Below the pieces are notes generated by a model that had not been told where the DNA came from, ran no database searches, and saw nothing but the letters and a program-made list of their open reading frames with translations. A stretch of DNA of 9,024 nt from Campylobacteraceae bacterium (lineage in GTDB: Bacteria > Campylobacterota > Campylobacteria > Campylobacterales > Sulfurovaceae). This document shows positions 6,290-9,024 of this stretch, one piece after another. Numbering within the stretch: position 1 is the stretch's first letter; each line of letters starts with the position of its first letter. The DNA lies in contig JALWZK010000016.1 of the NCBI GenBank assembly GCA_027002665.1, positions 1 to 9,024 of the forward strand, read 5' to 3'. The translations under genes and the position numbers were made by a program.

Positions 6290-7672
6290 ATGCAAAAGTT
6301 TTTTGATTTAGAGAGAATTGATGCTCAAAAGAGGTCAGGTGGAGAGAGAATTAAAGATTTTAATGAGATATATAAACTCTTTTCGCCTCAAAATGCAAGT
6401 AGTCAATCGGCAAGATGTATTCAGTGTGGCGACCCATACTGTCACAACAAGTGTCCACTTCATAATCTTATTCCTCACTGGTTAAAGGCTACTGCCAACA
6501 GAGATTTGGAGTTAGCATTTGCACTCTCCAATGAGCCATCACCCTTTCCAGAAGTTCTTGGTAAGATATGTCCTCATGATAGATTGTGTGAGGGGGATTG
6601 CACTCTAAATGATGGACATGGAGCAGTTACTATCGGTTCAGTAGAGACATTTATAAATGAAAGAGCTTTTCAAAAGGGGTTAAAACCTCTAATAAATAGA
6701 GAAATGAGTGATAAGCGAGTAGCTATTGTTGGTGCAGGACCTGCTGGAATATCTTGTGCCACCTTCCTACTTAGAGAGGGGATTAGAGTAGAACTCTTTG
6801 ATAGACAGAATAGACCGGGTGGACTATTAACCTACGGAATCCCGGGATTTAAATTGGATAAGAGTGATATTGAGAGGAGAGTTAATTTTCTAAAAGAGGC
6901 GGGTGCTATTTTTCATCAAAATGTAGAGGTTGGAAAAGATATATCTTTTGATAAATTGGTTCAAGAATTTGATGCGGTATTTATTGGTGTTGGTGCTACA
7001 AAGGGGAGACGCTCAAATATAAAAGGGGCTGACGCTAAGGATAGCTATCTTGCTATGGAGTTCCTAACAAATGTTCAGAAGAAGAATTTTGGTGAGGAGT
7101 ATGATAAGAACATAGTTGTCAAAGATAAGAGAGTAGTGGTTGTCGGTGGGGGAGATACCGCCATGGATTGCGTTAGAACTGCACTTAGAGAGAAGGCAAG
7201 AGCTGTTACATGTCTATATAGAAGAGATGCAAATAATATGCCCGGAAGTAAGAAAGAGTTTATTAATGCCATAGAGGAGGGAGTCGATTTTGAATTTTAC
7301 TGCTCTCCTAAGGAGGTTTTAGTAGATGAGAATGGCTCTATTATTGGAATTAAAATGGTAAAAACGGAACTTGGAGAGCCTGATGAGAGTGGACGACAGA
7401 GAGTTCAAGAGGTGGCTAATAGCGACTTTATAGTTGATGCTGATGTTGTTATATTTGCATTGGGATTTGATACCGTTAGATATGACTTCTTAGAAGAGAA
7501 TGGAATTGAACTCAATAGATGGGGTGAAATTATAGTTAATGAGAACTATGAAACCACAAAAGAGGGTGTCTATGCTGGAGGAGATTGCCGTAGAGGAGCA
7601 GACTTAGTTGTAACAGCTGCACTTGATGGACGGGAGAGTGCTAAGGCTATCGCGAGAAAACTTTTAAATTAG
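6290..7672 (+). CDS. gltD: Glutamate synthase (NADPH) small subunit
   Basis: GltD oxidises NADPH and passes electrons through FAD and two 4Fe-4S clusters to the FMN of GltB. The 460-residue protein has the expected order. The N-terminal cluster domain carries cysteines at 43, 46, 51 and 55 (CX2CX4CX3C) and at 94, 100 and 104 (CX5CX3C). A first dinucleotide fold has GAGPAG (148-153) for FAD, followed by RPGGLLTYGIPGFKL. A second fold has GGGDTAMD (286-293) for NADPH, followed by YRR (310-312). The C-terminal FAD motif is YAGGDCRRGADLV (428-440). The start is 4 bases after the gltB stop, with AAGGAG (6275-6280) 9 bases upstream inside the gltB end, so the two are one operon in the stoichiometric order typical of GOGAT. 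Similar modules occur in dihydropyrimidine dehydrogenase and NfnB, but the adjacency to gltB settles the identity. Confidence 0.97.
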   Translation: MQKFFDLERIDAQKRSGGERIKDFNEIYKLFSPQNASSQSARCIQCGDPYCHNKCPLHNLIPHWLKATANRDLELAFALSNEPSPFPEVLGKICPHDRLCEGDCTLNDGHGAVTIGSVETFINERAFQKGLKPLINREMSDKRVAIVGAGPAGISCATFLLREGIRVELFDRQNRPGGLLTYGIPGFKLDKSDIERRVNFLKEAGAIFHQNVEVGKDISFDKLVQEFDAVFIGVGATKGRRSNIKGADAKDSYLAMEFLTNVQKKNFGEEYDKNIVVKDKRVVVVGGGDTAMDCVRTALREKARAVTCLYRRDANNMPGSKKEFINAIEEGVDFEFYCSPKEVLVDENGSIIGIKMVKTELGEPDESGRQRVQEVANSDFIVDADVVIFALGFDTVRYDFLEENGIELNRWGEIIVNENYETTKEGVYAGGDCRRGADLVVTAALDGRESAKAIARKLLN

Positions 7673-7696
7673 GGTAGAAATTGGAAAATTTCTACC
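7673..7696. terminator. Perfect hairpin after gltD (end of operon)
   Basis: GGTAGAAATT and AATTTCTACC form a perfect 10-bp stem closed by a GGAA loop (GNRA type), starting at the base after the gltD stop. On the plus strand it is followed by AAAAAA rather than a T-run, so it is not a textbook intrinsic terminator. It may protect the gltBD mRNA 3' end, or serve the convergent minus-strand gene, where TAATTT follows it. CTTTT (7661-7665) and AAAAG (7699-7703) could extend the structure. Confidence 0.4.
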
Positions 7697-7709
7697 AAAA
7701 AAGTTCAAG

Positions 7710-7727
7710 ATAGTTTTAAACTATTTT
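7710..7727 (+). terminator. Weak AT-rich hairpin with T-run at convergent gene ends
   Basis: ATAGTTT (7710-7716) and AAACTAT (7718-7724) are a 7-bp inverted repeat around one base, running into TTTT (7724-7727) on the plus strand. It overlaps the stop codon of the minus-strand gene. It could help stop gltBD transcripts, but the stem is AT-rich and weak. Confidence 0.3.
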
Positions 7728-8899
7728 AAACGGTAAGTTATACCAGCAAAAAGACTCTTATTCCAATCCTCCTCTTCACCAACTCCACTATTTATTTTAG
7801 ATATAGTGAGAGTTGTATTAAAAGATATTCTATTTGCAAGATAGTATCTAAAACCTGTAGATATACTATTACTTAAAAAATCATCAGCTACATCGTTTTG
7901 TTGATATGATAGAAGCCAACTATTTTCCCAATCAATTCTATCAGATATCTCATAGGTATAATTCATAGTATTTGTTAAGGCAAACTCTATATCGGTATCA
8001 CTATCTAAAAGTTTAGAGACTCTTAAATTCTCAGTATATTGAGATTCATGTCCAATAGGTAAACCATATTCAAATTCTGCATCTATTGTGGCATCTTCGC
8101 TATCTCCATCATAATTACTAAGAATTTTACCAAATCCTCCTCTAACTTTCCAACCATGTTTTCTACTACTAACTCTCTCTATTTCGAGGATTTCATTAAT
8201 TCTTACAATACCAAATGCACTTAGAGACTCTTTATCGAGAACTCCACTCTCTCTGAATACCTTTTCCATATCCTTATACCAATATTTTTTATATTCAGTA
8301 AGTCCATATTTACTTTTATACTCATCTTCTTTATCAATAACTGCTGCCAGATTGATATATGCTTTATCTGATAGGTCATTTTTAATCAATTTATATTTTA
8401 ATAAATCCTCTACTATTCTAAGTGCTTTTGCTAGAGGTGTCGCATCATAAACACGCCCATAACCAGCACCAGCTCCAATCTTTACAAAAGGGTCATCAGC
8501 ATCATCATTTTCAGCTACTTTTCTATATCCTAAATCACCAGACCCATAGACAAAAAATTGATTATTGCTATTAAGATATTTATCAAAATGTCCTGTCGCT
8601 GTCGTATCGTAACTCTTTAATGAATCATCTGTCTTATTTGGACCTTTAGAAAAATTACTATTTCCATCAAATTTTAAATCAAATGAATAAGGAAGTGTCG
8701 ATTTTACTACCTCTGCATTTGCATTTAAATTTATGTTATAACTTGTCTGTTCTTGATTACCACTATCTATATTTAAATTACCATTGAGGTAAGAATCTTG
8801 GTATAAACTATCTACTATTTTATAATCTGTCATCTCTATAGCATTCACATTAGTTAAAATCGATGCTGTTGCTATTGATAATATAAAGATATTTCTCAT
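7721..8899 (-). CDS. Secreted protein, probable outer-membrane beta-barrel with helical insertion, function unknown
   Basis: I do not recognise a named function. The 392-residue product begins with a clear Sec signal peptide: a positively charged start, a hydrophobic core, and a likely cut after VNA at residue 20. Residues about 50-150 and 249-392 are runs of alternating polar and hydrophobic residues rich in Asn, Ser, Tyr and Gly, as in amphipathic barrel strands (for example STGFRYYLANRISFNTTLTI and the final SLFAGITYRLK). The protein ends in Lys rather than the usual aromatic residue. Between them, about 154-245 is a highly charged, helix-like block (KALRIVEDLLKYKL; KYWYKDMEKVF; RINEILEIERV) that would sit in the periplasm or as a plug. 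The motif GAGYGRVYDATPLAKALRI marks its start. AAGGA, 6 bases before the ATG, supports the start. It converges on gltD and is probably monocistronic; the 125 bases upstream (8900-9024) show no gene and no convincing promoter. Confidence 0.75.
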   Translation of the reverse strand: MRNIFILSIATASILTNVNAIEMTDYKIVDSLYQDSYLNGNLNIDSGNQEQTSYNINLNANAEVVKSTLPYSFDLKFDGNSNFSKGPNKTDDSLKSYDTTATGHFDKYLNSNNQFFVYGSGDLGYRKVAENDDADDPFVKIGAGAGYGRVYDATPLAKALRIVEDLLKYKLIKNDLSDKAYINLAAVIDKEDEYKSKYGLTEYKKYWYKDMEKVFRESGVLDKESLSAFGIVRINEILEIERVSSRKHGWKVRGGFGKILSNYDGDSEDATIDAEFEYGLPIGHESQYTENLRVSKLLDSDTDIEFALTNTMNYTYEISDRIDWENSWLLSYQQNDVADDFLSNSISTGFRYYLANRISFNTTLTISKINSGVGEEEDWNKSLFAGITYRLK

Positions 8900-9024
8900 T
8901 TTTATTCCTTTAAAATTTGATTTACAATAATCTATCTCTTAATTATTCATAGGTTTTTTTAAATGTTTCCACTATTAATTTAAATTTTCAATTCTCTTTG
9001 TATTCCAATAGCATTTAATTATTT

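Overview
The window is AT-rich chromosomal DNA, most likely from a member of the Campylobacterota (the former Epsilonproteobacteria). The clues are the panD-ybaB pair (an arrangement I recall from Helicobacter), the low GC content, strong purine-rich ribosome binding sites, extended -10 promoters without a recognisable -35, and the protein style of GltB and GltD. I do not call a genus.

Layout. Positions 1-160 hold no gene. They contain a paired, inverted REP element (a REPIN-like structure: a GTAG tetranucleotide plus a small hairpin, twice, head to head), followed by a promoter. Positions 189-766 carry a two-gene toxin-antitoxin module: an antitoxin whose C-terminal half looks like YefM but whose N-terminal part does not, and a YoeB/Txe-family mRNA interferase. 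Positions 767-1000 are a gene-free gap ending in the panD promoter. That promoter repeats the two sequence boxes found in front of the toxin-antitoxin module. Positions 1001-1683 carry panD (aspartate 1-decarboxylase, beta-alanine for pantothenate/CoA) and a GTG-started YbaB/EbfC nucleoid protein, joined by a 1-base overlap.

Positions 1684-1857 are a 174-base leader in front of gltB with a 10-bp palindrome and, after it, a long predicted RNA helix. One strand of that helix contains the gltB Shine-Dalgarno sequence and ends one base before the ATG. This is the most interesting non-coding signal in the window. Positions 1858-7672 are the gltBD operon: the large (1475 aa) and small (460 aa) subunits of NADPH-dependent glutamate synthase, both apparently intact with all iron-sulphur cysteines and nucleotide-binding motifs present. 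Together they complete the GS-GOGAT route of ammonium assimilation.

Positions 7673-7727 are a short convergent intergenic stretch with two hairpins. Positions 7721-8899 (minus strand) encode a secreted, probably outer-membrane beta-barrel protein of unknown function with a charged helical insertion. Positions 8900-9024 are its upstream region.

No tRNA, rRNA, CRISPR array or insertion sequence is visible. The housekeeping parts (panD, ybaB, gltBD) are ordinary. The accessory part is the REP pair plus toxin-antitoxin module at the left end.
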